A stretch of 64,000 nt of DNA from Rhodospirillales bacterium (GTDB lineage: Bacteria; Pseudomonadota; Alphaproteobacteria; Rhodospirillales; Defluviicoccaceae). Below the pieces are notes generated by a model. That model worked only from the letters and a program-made list of their open reading frames with translations, did no database searches and was not told the origin of the DNA. Of this stretch, positions 51,139-59,619 are shown in pieces; position 1 is the first letter of the stretch; every line of letters begins with the position of its first letter. The stretch spans positions 124,001-188,000 of the forward strand of contig JADJRE010000008.1 in the NCBI GenBank assembly GCA_016712375.1. The letters run 5' to 3'. Both the position numbers and the translations under genes were made by a program.

Positions 51139-52220
51139 CTATTCGCTGGCGGTGGCCGTATCGTCGGCGCTGTCGAGACCGCCCGAAAGGAGCGCATCCG
51201 AGACAAGCCCGGCATTCTGGCGAATTTTCGATTCAATCTCCGCCGCCCGATCCGCGTGATCCTTGAGATACTGCTTGGCGTTTTCCCGTCCCTGACCAAT
51301 GCGCTCGGAGCCGAAGGAGAACCACGAGCCCGACTTCTCGACGATCCCGGCCTTGACCCCGAGATCGAGCAGTTCTCCAGTCTTCGAGATGCCCTCGCCG
51401 TACATGATATCGAACTCGATCATCTTGAACGGTGGCGCCAGCTTATTCTTGACGACCTTGACGCGGGTCTGGTTGCCGACCACTTCGTCCCGATCCTTGA
51501 TGGCCCCGATGCGCCGGATCTCGAGGCGAACGGAGGAGTAGAACTTCAGGGCATTACCGCCGGTTGTGGTTTCCGGGTTGCCGAACATCACGCCGATCTT
51601 CATGCGGATTTGATTGATGAAAATGATCATCGTCCGCGAGCGTGCCACCGATCCGGTCAACTTGCGCAATGCCTGGCTCATCAGGCGCGCCTGAAGGCCG
51701 ACGTGGCTATCGCCCATCTCACCTTCCAATTCAGCGCGCGGCACCAGCGCCGCTACCGAATCGACCACCAGCACGTCGACGGCGCCGGAGCGCACCAGCG
51801 TGTCGGCAATCTCAAGCGCCTGTTCGCCCGCGTCCGGCTGCGAAATCAGCAGATCATCAATACAGACGCCGAGTTTGCGGGCATAGACGGGATCAAGCGC
51901 GTGCTCGGCGTCGATAAAGGCGCACACACCGCCCTTCTTCTGCGCCTCGGCGATGGCAGGCAGGGCGAGCGTCGTCTTGCCGGAGCTTTCCGGCCCATAG
52001 ATCTCACGACCCGGCCGCGCGGCAGGCCGCCGATGCCGAGTGCGATATCAAGGCCGATCGAACCGGTGGAGACGACTTCGGTCTCGACCGTCTCGCGCTG
52101 GCCCAGCCGCATGATCGAGCCCTTGCCGAAGGACCGCTCTATTTGGCTCACAGCCGCGTCGATTGCACGCGTCTTTTCGGTAACGTCCTTCTCTACCACT
52201 TGCAGCCTGCCGACCAGCAT
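51139..52220 (-). CDS. recA: Recombinase RecA (one frameshift)
   Basis: Homologous recombination and SOS coprotease. About 360 aa. TRAIDAAVSQIERSFGKGSIMRLG; at ~52010 the frame breaks between LPRGRVV and EIYGPESSGKTTLALPAIA, the Walker A region, which is intact in the second frame. FIDAEHALDPVYA, VDSVAALVPRAELEGEMGD, INQIRMKIGVMFGNPETTTGGNALKFY (loop L2) and an acidic tail (DSADDTATASE) follow. Start ATG 52220 has AAGGGG 9 bases upstream. A perfect SOS box lies 60 bases upstream. Break presumed to be a read error, since recA loss would be unusual. Confidence 0.95.
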
Positions 52221-52279
52221 TGCAACAATCCCCTTATTTCACGCGCTTCGCCTGTTGGCAACGCGCGGTTAGTGTACAT

Positions 52280-52294
52280 GTTCCGTTCTGGTTC
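52280..52294 (-). promoter_or_regulatory. LexA (SOS) box in front of recA
   Basis: On the plus strand the site reads GTTC, CGTTCTG, GTTC: a perfect alphaproteobacterial LexA box (GTTC-N7-GTTC direct repeat). It is 60 bases upstream of the recA start codon. On the recA strand it overlaps a plausible promoter with TACACT as -10 (~52272-52277) and CTTTGG about 17 bases upstream, so bound LexA would block RNA polymerase. Confidence 0.82.
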
Positions 52295-52554
52295 CAAAGC
52301 CATTTTTCTAACATATTGTGATGTAAAGGATGTGACTGCCCTTTAAGGGGTGCGTTTCACCCGGCAGGGTGTTAAGCAGGACGTCAAATGGCTGCGGGGA
52401 CCTTCAAAACTGGAGGTGGGTTAGTGAGATTCCGCGGATATTGCCAGCAGTTGAATGACGGTATGATGACGCAATGTGGCGATGGACGCCCTCTGCCGGT
52501 CGGGCACGGCAGCGCCGGCAGGAAGCTGCCTCGAAAATCGGGAGGGTATCGGAC

Positions 52555-54090
52555 ATGAGCAATGGGCAGTTCCTTGACAGGCGCTCGGGACAGGACCGTC
52601 GCAGCCTGCAAGATCCCCGGCAAGGAGAAGACTGTCGTTCTGGCTGCGACCGGCGGCGCAGCGATCAACTCACCTCGCGGTCCAGCAACGATCACCGGGT
52701 GGACATGCGCGCGCCGCTCCGCGACGGACACAGCAGGCCTGCAGACATCGGTGGGGCAGTCGGCTATCCAGCAAGCATCAACGACTTTCTTGCCGGAATC
52801 GGCACGGTGCTCACGACCGTCGTTGCCGGCTTCTATGAGGCAAGTATCGATCCAAAGCTGTGGCCGGAGGTGCTGGGCAAATTGCGCGATGCACTGCATG
52901 CCGATACCGCAGCGGTGATCACGCACGACTTCGACCAGGGGCGCGGACAGCTCGACCATTCAGTCAACATCGATGCAATGTTTGTCACCGCCTATCGCGA
53001 GTTCTACGGCCGGCAGAACGTCTGGCTGCAGAGCCCTGAACATTTTCGGCAACCCGGCACCGTCCTCACCAGCCGTCAGCTCATCGACGCAGCGACGTTG
53101 ATGGAAACTGACTTCTATCGGTATTGGCTGCGACCGCAGAATTTGTTTCACCATCTGCTGGGTGTCCTGGATACGCAAGGATCGCAGGTAACGTTGCTGT
53201 CGTTTGCCCGTGCTCGGGACAAGGGGGCATTCTGGAGCGACCATTCCGAGTTCCTGTTCCGCCTGTTGCCGTATCTGCGGCAGGGGTTGCGCGCCGGCGG
53301 CACGATCCGTCGGGTGCAAGACGTGGAACGGATTCTGCACGACGCGATCGATGTCATGCCGATAGGCATCGTCGTCCTTGGCTGCTCGGGCGTCGTGCTG
53401 AACGCTAACCGGACGGCCCGTGAGATAATCGACAATGAGGACGCGCTCTACCTCGGCAGCGGGGGCCTCGGCTTGAAGTTGACGGCAGGCCGGTTTCGCT
53501 TCCGTGATTTCCTTGCCTGTTCGGGGAGTGAGTCCAAGCCCGATCCAATTGGCGATACGCACACCTTCTCGGTTCCCCGCGAATGAGGAAAGCGGCCGCT
53601 CACCTTGCTGGTGATGCCGGTTAAAGACAGGACGCAGCGACGCAGCGATCGCGACCCCGGGGCAGTATTGTTCATCGGTGACCCAGAGCGGCCTGTCGAC
53701 ATCGATCCGCGCCAACTGGTTCGCATGTACAACCTGAGCCGGGCCGAGGCACGGGTGGCGGTGTTGCTTGCTCGCGGCATGCGCCTGGACCAGTCGGCGC
53801 AGCATCTCGGGCTGACCTATGAGACGGTCCGCAAGCATCTGAAGCAGATTTTTGCCAAGACAGGCACCGACCGGCAGGCGGAACTCATCCGGACCCTAAC
53901 GTCGGGTCCGGCGGGGGTGAAGCTGGAGCGGGATTCACCGGACAGTACCGACGAGCCCTTCGGCTATTCCGCCTCGACGAGGACACGCTCGACGCACGTA
54001 ACAAGTTCTGCCAGGAAAACGGTTTCGACAGCCGCGACACCCGCCGGTCCATCTCCTCCTCCGCCCAGGCGGAGATGTCGGCCGAAATAA
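52555..54090 (+). CDS. LuxR-type transcription regulator split by an in-frame TGA
   Basis: The first part starts at ATG 52555 (after GGGAGGG) with an Arg-rich N-terminus holding repeated DRRSGQDRR-like motifs, then a helical sensor region (SINDFLAGIGTVLTTVVAGFYEA, LWPEVLGKLRDALHADTAAVI) and a PAS-like segment (VMPIGIVVLGCSGVVLNANRTA). It meets TGA at 53584-53586. The same frame continues directly as GKRPLTLLVMPVKDR and ends in a LuxR helix-turn-helix (YNLSRAEARVAVLLARGMRLD, TYETVRKHLKQIFAKTGTDRQAELIRTL). This is one gene interrupted by a nonsense codon, not an indel. The last ~45 residues overlap the convergent kinase gene; the natural end may be earlier. Target genes unknown. Confidence 0.75.
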
Positions 54091-55524
54091 CGACGACTTT
54101 CAGCCGCGACTGGCCCCGACGGGCCTGTTCGACGACCACCGAGCCGTGGATGTCGGGCAGCGTCATGTCGCTCAGTAAAACATCGAATGGCACATTGCCG
54201 GCCATGGCCCGTAGCGCGCTCTCGCCATCGGCTGCCTCCGTGACCGTCCAGCCGCGGCCACGGAGAGCGCGGGCGGCGAATCGACGAACCGCTTCGTCGT
54301 CCTCGACCAGAAGAATAGAGGCAGCGCGCGTTGACCGCCCCTGCGGAGGCCGCGTCTCTATCCATGTTGAAATTGATGCGGGCGCGCTGTTTTCGGCGGG
54401 CTCCATCGCCGGTTCGGCGGCCGGTAGCAGGATTCGAAAGGTTGCTCCGGAGCCGAGCGCGCTATCGACGCCAATATAACCGCCGCTCTGGCGGATGATG
54501 CCATAGACGGTCGCCAGTCCTAGTCCGGTGCCCTCGCCCAGGGGTTTGGTGGTAAAAAACGGCTGAAAGATATCGTCGATGATTTCCTTTGGGATGCCAG
54601 TGCCGGTATCGCGCATCTCCACCTGCACGAATGGCCCGGCCGGCATCATGACCTCTCCGAGCTGAGTGGGTGTTGCGAAAGAAACCCCTTGCGTGCTGAG
54701 TGACAGCCGGCCCGAGCCACGCATTGCATCTCGCGCATTTACCGCCAAATTGACGATCACCTGGTCGAAGCGCCCTGGATCCATGCGGGCGAGGGGTAGC
54801 TGGGAGCGTGGAACGTATCGATCCCGATGCCGGCGCCCAGCAGCGGACGCAGCATCGGCAACAGGTCCTCGATGGCCCGGTCGAGGCGCAGCGGAATTGG
54901 CCGAAGCGGCTGTTTGCGAGCGAAGGTCAACAGCTGGCGGACCAGATCGCGAGCGCGGAGCGCGGTGGCGCGAATATGCGAGAGATCATCGTAACCGCTG
55001 CTGCCGGGTCGGGTCTCGTTCAACAGCAACTCGCACGACCCTAGCATCGCTGTGATCAGGTTATTGAAATCGTGCGCAATGCTGCCAGCCATTTGGCCGA
55101 GCGCCTGCAACTTTTGCGCATGCGCCGATGCGATCTCAAGGTGGTATCGCTCCGTCGTGTCCAGCACGTGCGCCAGTAAGCCGCACAGCTCGCCGTCGCG
55201 CTCGATTGCAGTCGTAAACAGCTGCACTGCGCGTTCGGCGCCATTATCTTTTGCCGCCAACCGCAGGTTCTCAATGCTATTGCGCCGCGCCGTCCGCATG
55301 ACCAGCTTCGCCAAGTGGGCGCGAACGTCGTCCCGGTCCTCGGCGGCGAAGGCATCGGCGAACGCACGCCCCTTGAGGGCGCTCACCGGGAGCCCAAGCA
55401 TTTGCGCAAGAGTGGCGTTGCACTGAATAATGCCACCGCCGCTGTCAAGGCGGGCGATGCCGAACGGGCTTTCTTCAAACAGCGCGTCAAATACGTCCGC
55501 GATGTCGCCGTCTGATATTGTCAT
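53964..55524 (-). CDS. cckA: CckA-like hybrid histidine kinase (two frameshifts)
   Basis: Order: PAS (residues ~8-125, ESPFGIARLDSGGGIIQCNATL), HisKA with the phospho-His in GSIAHDFNNLITAMLGSCELLL, HATPase with NLAVNARDAM, DTGTGIPKE and GEGTGLGLATVYGIIRQSGG, then a receiver domain (ILLVEDDEAVRRFAARAL, LLSDMTLPDIHG, SKPFSWQNLL). Frames break at ~54800 and ~53998; the latter restores a short end, CVERVLVEAE, and the stop at 53964. Motifs match CckA, which with ChpT controls CtrA and, in Rhodospirillales-type bacteria, motility. Unlike Caulobacter CckA it has no membrane helices. It starts 7 bases after flhB on the same strand. Confidence 0.83.
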
Positions 55525-55531
55525 CCGTGGA

Positions 55532-56605
55532 TCACCGGCTCGTCCTCTCGCCTTTGGTCTTCATCACCCAACCGATCACTTGCGCTACCGCCTGATAGTG
55601 TTCAGCTGGGATCTCGTCGTCGATCTCGACCGAGGCGTGCAGCGAGCGGGCCAGGGGCGGATTCTCCACCACTGGCACATTGTTGGCGGCGGCCACCTCG
55701 CGAATTCGCAGCGCCAGCTGGTCCACGCCTTTGGCGACCACTTTGGGTGCTGGCATTGCCGCCATGTCATAGGCCAGAGCGACGGCAAAGTGCGTCGGGT
55801 TGGTGATGACCACCGTCGCTGTCGGCACCGCCGCCATCATCCGCTTCCTCGCCCGCTCCTGACGCAGGCGGCGGATGCGGCCCTTGATGTTGGGATCACC
55901 GTCCGCTTCCTTGAACTCGTCACGAAGCTCCTGCTTGGTCATCCGCATCCGCGCCAGGAAGGAGAAGCGCTGGTACATGTAATCGGCCGCCGCGACCAGC
56001 GTCGTCACCGCCGCGACCGCGGCAGCGATGCGAACGAGCAGGGCGTCGCTGCGGGCGAGCACCGCCGCCGTTGACAGCGACGCCCAATGCTCCAGGCCGG
56101 GAACATAGGGGCGCAGCACCACCACCAGCACCGCCGACACCACCGCAAGCTTGAGCAGGCTCTTCACCAGGTCGATGAGGGCCCGCGGGGAAACCAAGCG
56201 CTGAATGCCCTTGAGCGGCGACAACTTGCTAAAATCTGGCGCCAGCCGCTGCGGCGCCCACATCGGCCCCGCCTGCGCCAGTCCGCAAGCGGTTCCGAAC
56301 AAGGCTAGCAGCAGTAACGTCGGCCCGAGGATGATCGCCATCTCCAACAGGATTTCGCCCACCCCTTCGCGAATCGACGAGAACGCGATGCGCACCTGCT
56401 CCGGTCGCTCGAGGAAACGCACGCCGACCCGCAGCGCTCGTTCCGTCGCTGGCGGCGCCAGTATCGCCAGGGCGAGGGCACCGCCGCACAGCGTCGCCCA
56501 TACCTGAACTTCTTGCGACTGCGCTATCTCTCCGCGTTCGCGCGCCTGCTGCAGGCGTTTTGGTGTTGCTTCTTCGGTTCTGGAAGATTGCTCGTCGTCC
56601 GACAT
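55532..56605 (-). CDS. flhB: Flagellar export switch protein FlhB
   Basis: 357 aa. DDEQSSRTEEATPKRLQQARERGEIAQS is the usual N-terminus. Four helices follow (e.g. VWATLCGGALALAIL, ILLEMAIILGPTLLLLALFG). The cytoplasmic domain has the self-cleavage site NPTH in VVITNPTHFAVALAYD, then APKVVAKGVDQLALRIREVA. Controls the switch from rod/hook to filament export. Last flagellar gene before cckA; 21 bases after fliR. Confidence 0.95.
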   Translation of the reverse strand: MSDDEQSSRTEEATPKRLQQARERGEIAQSQEVQVWATLCGGALALAILAPPATERALRVGVRFLERPEQVRIAFSSIREGVGEILLEMAIILGPTLLLLALFGTACGLAQAGPMWAPQRLAPDFSKLSPLKGIQRLVSPRALIDLVKSLLKLAVVSAVLVVVLRPYVPGLEHWASLSTAAVLARSDALLVRIAAAVAAVTTLVAAADYMYQRFSFLARMRMTKQELRDEFKEADGDPNIKGRIRRLRQERARKRMMAAVPTATVVITNPTHFAVALAYDMAAMPAPKVVAKGVDQLALRIREVAAANNVPVVENPPLARSLHASVEIDDEIPAEHYQAVAQVIGWVMKTKGERTSR

Positions 56606-56626
56606 CGCTCTGCGATCCGTCCGCCC

Positions 56627-57396
56627 TCAAACACCCACAGAGGCCAGAACGGACTGACCGAAGTGGTTAAGGAAGACGAGCATAATGCCCGATATCGTGA
56701 GCATCATCACGCAAATCTGCAGAGCGAGCTGTAAAGGCAAGCCGAAAAAGAAAACCTGAAGTTGTGGTACGAGCCGCCCGAGTAGGCCCACGCCAATGTT
56801 ATAGACGAGGCTAACGACGACAAACGGCGCGGCCAGCTGCACGCCAAGCGCGAAGCTATCGCCGACTGCGCGAGCAATCGCCGCTGATGCATCACCAATA
56901 GCTATCCCCGTCTGAGGTAAAAAAATACCGCATAGCTGTCGACCAGGGCGCGCAGCATCAGGTGATGCAGGTCAGCGGCGAACAACACGACGACGCCCAG
57001 TGTGGTGAAGAAGCCGGCGATGGTCGAACTCTGCTGGTCGACGATCGGATCTTGCACCAGAGCGTTGGCGAACGAGGCGAGTAGAGCGATGTAGCTGCCA
57101 GCGATTTGCAGCGCAGCGAAGAAAATGCGCGCCGTGCAGCCAAGGAACAGGCCGATTGTCGCTTCGGCCAGCAGCAGCAGGCCGAGCGCCGCCGGCGTAC
57201 GGGGCATCGCCGGCAGCACGTTCGCAAGCGTCGGCGTTACCAGCAGGCTGATCAGGAGTGCCAGGAGCAGGCGCAGTCGCATCGGTACGTAGACGGCGCT
57301 GAACCCGGGCAGGAAGGCGATGGCTGTTCCCACACGGACGAAGACCACGAAGACGGCAAAGACCTCGGCACCAGGCAGTGCGACCGGAATGGCCAC
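56627..57396 (-). CDS. fliR: Flagellar biosynthesis protein FliR (frameshifted)
   Basis: About 256 aa, part of the flagellar export gate with FliP and FliQ. GTG start at 57396, 1 base after the fliQ stop. AIPVALPGAEVFAVFVVFVRVG, LLLALLISLLVTPTL, FANALVQDPIVDQQSSTIAG. The frame slips at ~56920 in a run of seven A/T (VFFYL). The next frame continues IAIGDASAAIARAVGDSFALG, APFVVVSLVYNIGVGLLGRLVPQLQVFF and the last helix LCVMMLTISGIMLVF-like segment to the stop at 56627. Confidence 0.92.
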
Positions 57397-57397
57397 C

Positions 57398-57664
57398 TCA
57401 GCCGCCGGCGACGATGCGGTCGAACAGGCGCTGGGTGAACTCGATCAAAGTAGTTGTCATGAAAGGCAGGAACAGCACCATCGCCGCCAGCATGGCGACG
57501 ATCTTCGGGACGAAAGTCAGCGTCGTTTCCTGAATCGTGGTCAGAGCCTGCAACAATGCCACGGTAATTCCGACAACGGTGCCGACCACCAACAGTGGTG
57601 CCGAGATCAACAGCAGCATCCACGTTGCCTCGCGGCCGATCTCCAGAACGGCGAACTCGTTCAT
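57398..57664 (-). CDS. fliQ: Flagellar biosynthesis protein FliQ
   Basis: 88 aa, two membrane helices (TWMLLLISAPLLVVGTVVGIT and IVAMLAAMVLFLPFMTTTLIEF) joined by the conserved ALTTIQETTLTFVPK loop. Start ATG 57664 (MNEFAVLEIGREA), preceded by GGGAAG. Component of the export gate. 31 bases after fliE. Confidence 0.95.
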   Translation of the reverse strand: MNEFAVLEIGREATWMLLLISAPLLVVGTVVGITVALLQALTTIQETTLTFVPKIVAMLAAMVLFLPFMTTTLIEFTQRLFDRIVAGG

Positions 57665-57695
57665 GGTTTCTTCCCCCTTGTTTAGCTCCCGACCC

Positions 57696-58007
57696 TCAGA
57701 TCGGCATGCGCAAGATTTCCTTGTAGGCATCGATCACGCGCTCGCGGACGGCGACCACAGTCTGCAGCGTCATTTCCGCTTCGGAGACCGCGGTGACCAC
57801 CCGACTGATATCGCCATGGCCGCCGGCGGCAGCCACCGACGACGCTTCGGCGGCGTGTCCAGCGCTGACCGCTTGGCCGGCCACGTTCTTCAGCATGTCG
57901 GCGAAACTGGAACCCGCTGCCGGCTCACCGGTTTTCGCCGTAGCGCCACTGGCTGCACGCTCGTAAGCTGCGAGCGCCCTGCTGTAGCTGTCGATGGTAT
58001 TGGGCAT
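57696..58007 (-). CDS. fliE: Flagellar hook-basal body protein FliE
   Basis: 103 aa. SFADMLKNVAGQAVSAGHAAE and SEAEMTLQTVVAVRERVIDAYKEILRMPI, the conserved C-terminal helix of FliE, which links the MS ring to the rod. Start ATG 58007 (MPNTIDSYSRAL). Confidence 0.94.
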   Translation of the reverse strand: MPNTIDSYSRALAAYERAASGATAKTGEPAAGSSFADMLKNVAGQAVSAGHAAEASSVAAAGGHGDISRVVTAVSEAEMTLQTVVAVRERVIDAYKEILRMPI

Positions 58008-58035
58008 TTGTGTTTACCTGTCCGAATGCGCCTGC

Positions 58036-58444
58036 TCAGCGCAGCACTAATCGCGTCTTGCAGCATTCCCTTAGTTGCCCGGACGACGTCCAGGTTCGCC
58101 TCATAAGAACGCTGCGCCTCCCGCATGTCAGTCATCTCGATCAGCGGATTGACGTTGCTTTCGAGCACGTAGCCGCTTGCGTCGGCCGCTGGGTGGCCTG
58201 GATCCCAGCGCCGCTGGAACGGCGTGGGGTCGTCGTCGACGCTCTTCACCCGCACCGTCTCGCCACCAGCTGCGCGGTCGAGGGCGCTGCGAAACGACAC
58301 GACCTGCCGGCGATACGGCAGCTCGCCCGGCTGCGTCGCCGCTGAATCGGCATTGGCGATGTTTTCAGCGATTACGCGGAGACGGGTACCCTGAGCACGC
58401 ATCGCCGCGGCGGAAACACGTAAGGTGGCGGTGACGTCGTCCAT
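58036..58444 (-). CDS. flgC: Flagellar basal-body rod protein FlgC (3' end frameshifted)
   Basis: Proximal rod subunit. Start ATG 58444 (MDDVTATLRVSAAAMRAQGTR). RLRVIAENIANADSAAT is the rod-protein signature. VLESNVNPLIEMTDMREAQRSYEANLDVV and TKGMLQDAIS follow. As read, the frame runs past the fliE start to 57890. Loss of two bases (CT) near 58042 would explain this: restoring them gives the normal ending ISALR and a stop at 58036-58038. Repaired length ~137 aa. Confidence 0.9.
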
Positions 58445-58473
58445 CTTTTTCCCTCTGGCCAAGGCAGGCTCCG

Positions 58474-58881
58474 CTAGCCGCGTGCGCTGGCGGCGGTTCG
58501 AATCATGCCGAGATACTTGCGATAGAGCTGCGTGGCGAGGCGGTGCGACGCGCCGACCTCGTTCAGCTTTGCCATCTGGTCCTCGAGATCCACGGCATTG
58601 CCATTCGGCGTTGCTTCCACCGGATCGGACTCGCGGCGTACCGCCCAGGCCGACGGCGCGGCCAGGGTACCGGCAATATGATCGGGACGGGTGGCCGCCA
58701 GCTGCACCGGAGCAGTGGCGTTCCGCAGGGCCGAGCGAAACTGGAATGGTTCAACGTCGTCCGGCACGTATCCTGGAGTATCGGCATTGGCGATGTTACG
58801 GGCCAGGACCTGCTGGCGCTGATCGAGCCAGCCGAGCCGCTCCTTGAGAATTGCGAGAGGCGCAGTTTTGCTCCAATCCAT
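58474..58881 (-). CDS. flgB: Flagellar basal-body rod protein FlgB
   Basis: 135 aa. LGWLDQRQQVLARNIANADTPGYVPDDVEPFQ is split over the rod signature NIANADTPGY. NGNAVDLEDQMAKLNEVGASH, then YRKYLGMIRTAASARG at the end. First gene of a minus-strand operon flgB-flgC-fliE-fliQ-fliR-flhB-cckA. Confidence 0.95.
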   Translation of the reverse strand: MDWSKTAPLAILKERLGWLDQRQQVLARNIANADTPGYVPDDVEPFQFRSALRNATAPVQLAATRPDHIAGTLAAPSAWAVRRESDPVEATPNGNAVDLEDQMAKLNEVGASHRLATQLYRKYLGMIRTAASARG

Positions 58882-58979
58882 GGTTATGCACTTTTAGCCC
58901 GTGGTCGAATTGCGGCTGGAAGTATTGGAGCGACCGCTTAACATCGGGTAAACGTCACAGACCTTGAGGAGCGCTTCGA

Positions 58980-59522
58980 ATGTTCGAGGAGACGCTACGG
59001 GTGATTCTCGGTCTTGCCGAGATCGAGCCGATCGAGGTGCTGCCGCCTGGCCTCGATGCGCTCTTCGAAAGGCTGCGCGAGGACGATGCGGCGGCCGTGG
59101 CGTGGCGGATCGAAGATGATATCTGGCAGATGTGGACAGCGCATCCTGACGCGGCTGCCGATGCGCTGATGACGAAGGCAATCGCCGCTGTCGCTGGCAA
59201 GCGCTGGAACGAGGCGCAGACGCTGCTTGACGGCCTGGTGCGCGCTCAGCCGTTGTGGCCGGAGGCATGGAACAAGCGGGCGACACTCGCCTTTCTGCGC
59301 GGCGCCGACGAAGCCAGCGCCCAAGACATCCGCCGCACATTGCAATTGGAACCACGTCATTTCGGCGCGCTGGCCGGCTTCGCCCAGATCTGCCTGCGAC
59401 ATGGCGACGCGGATGCGGCACTCATCGCCGTCGAGGCGGCCTTGCGCATCCATCCGCACCTGGCCCAGATGCGCATCCTCGCCGACGAACTCCGCCGCCA
59501 CTACCCACCAACCCTGCACTGA
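58980..59522 (+). CDS. TPR-repeat protein
   Basis: 180 aa, no signal peptide. The C-terminal two thirds consist of tetratricopeptide-like helices: AVAGKRWNEAQTLLDGLVRAQPLWPEAWNKRA, then FLRGADEASAQDIRRTLQLEPRHFGALAGFAQ and CLRHGDADAALIAVEAALRIHP (each split over two helices). A GAGGAG precedes ATG 58980. Similar small TPR proteins are common in alphaproteobacteria. It reads divergently from flgB and in the same direction as the TIR gene, 97 bases ahead of it; no functional link is shown. Confidence 0.8.
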   Translation: MFEETLRVILGLAEIEPIEVLPPGLDALFERLREDDAAAVAWRIEDDIWQMWTAHPDAAADALMTKAIAAVAGKRWNEAQTLLDGLVRAQPLWPEAWNKRATLAFLRGADEASAQDIRRTLQLEPRHFGALAGFAQICLRHGDADAALIAVEAALRIHPHLAQMRILADELRRHYPPTLH

Positions 59523-59532
59523 GGCTACATGA

Positions 59533-59556
59533 GGCTTGGCGAACGTTGTCGCCAAG
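59533..59556. repeat. Hairpin between TPR gene and TIR-STAND gene
   Basis: CTTGGCGA, a 6-base loop, TCGCCAAG: a perfect 8-bp stem just after the TPR stop codon. No T-run follows. Possibly a weak transcription end for the TPR gene, which would leave the TIR gene with its own promoter. Confidence 0.4.
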
Positions 59557-59619
59557 GAGGCTGTCAGTTAGACTCCGAAGGCAGGACCGGAAAGCCGGGA
59601 TCGCTGGTTGGGGGTGGTC

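Noticed and set aside
59523..59619. tRNA or small RNA between the TPR and TIR genes
   Set aside because: Only an 8-bp hairpin is present; no cloverleaf, CCA end or T-loop sequence was found.
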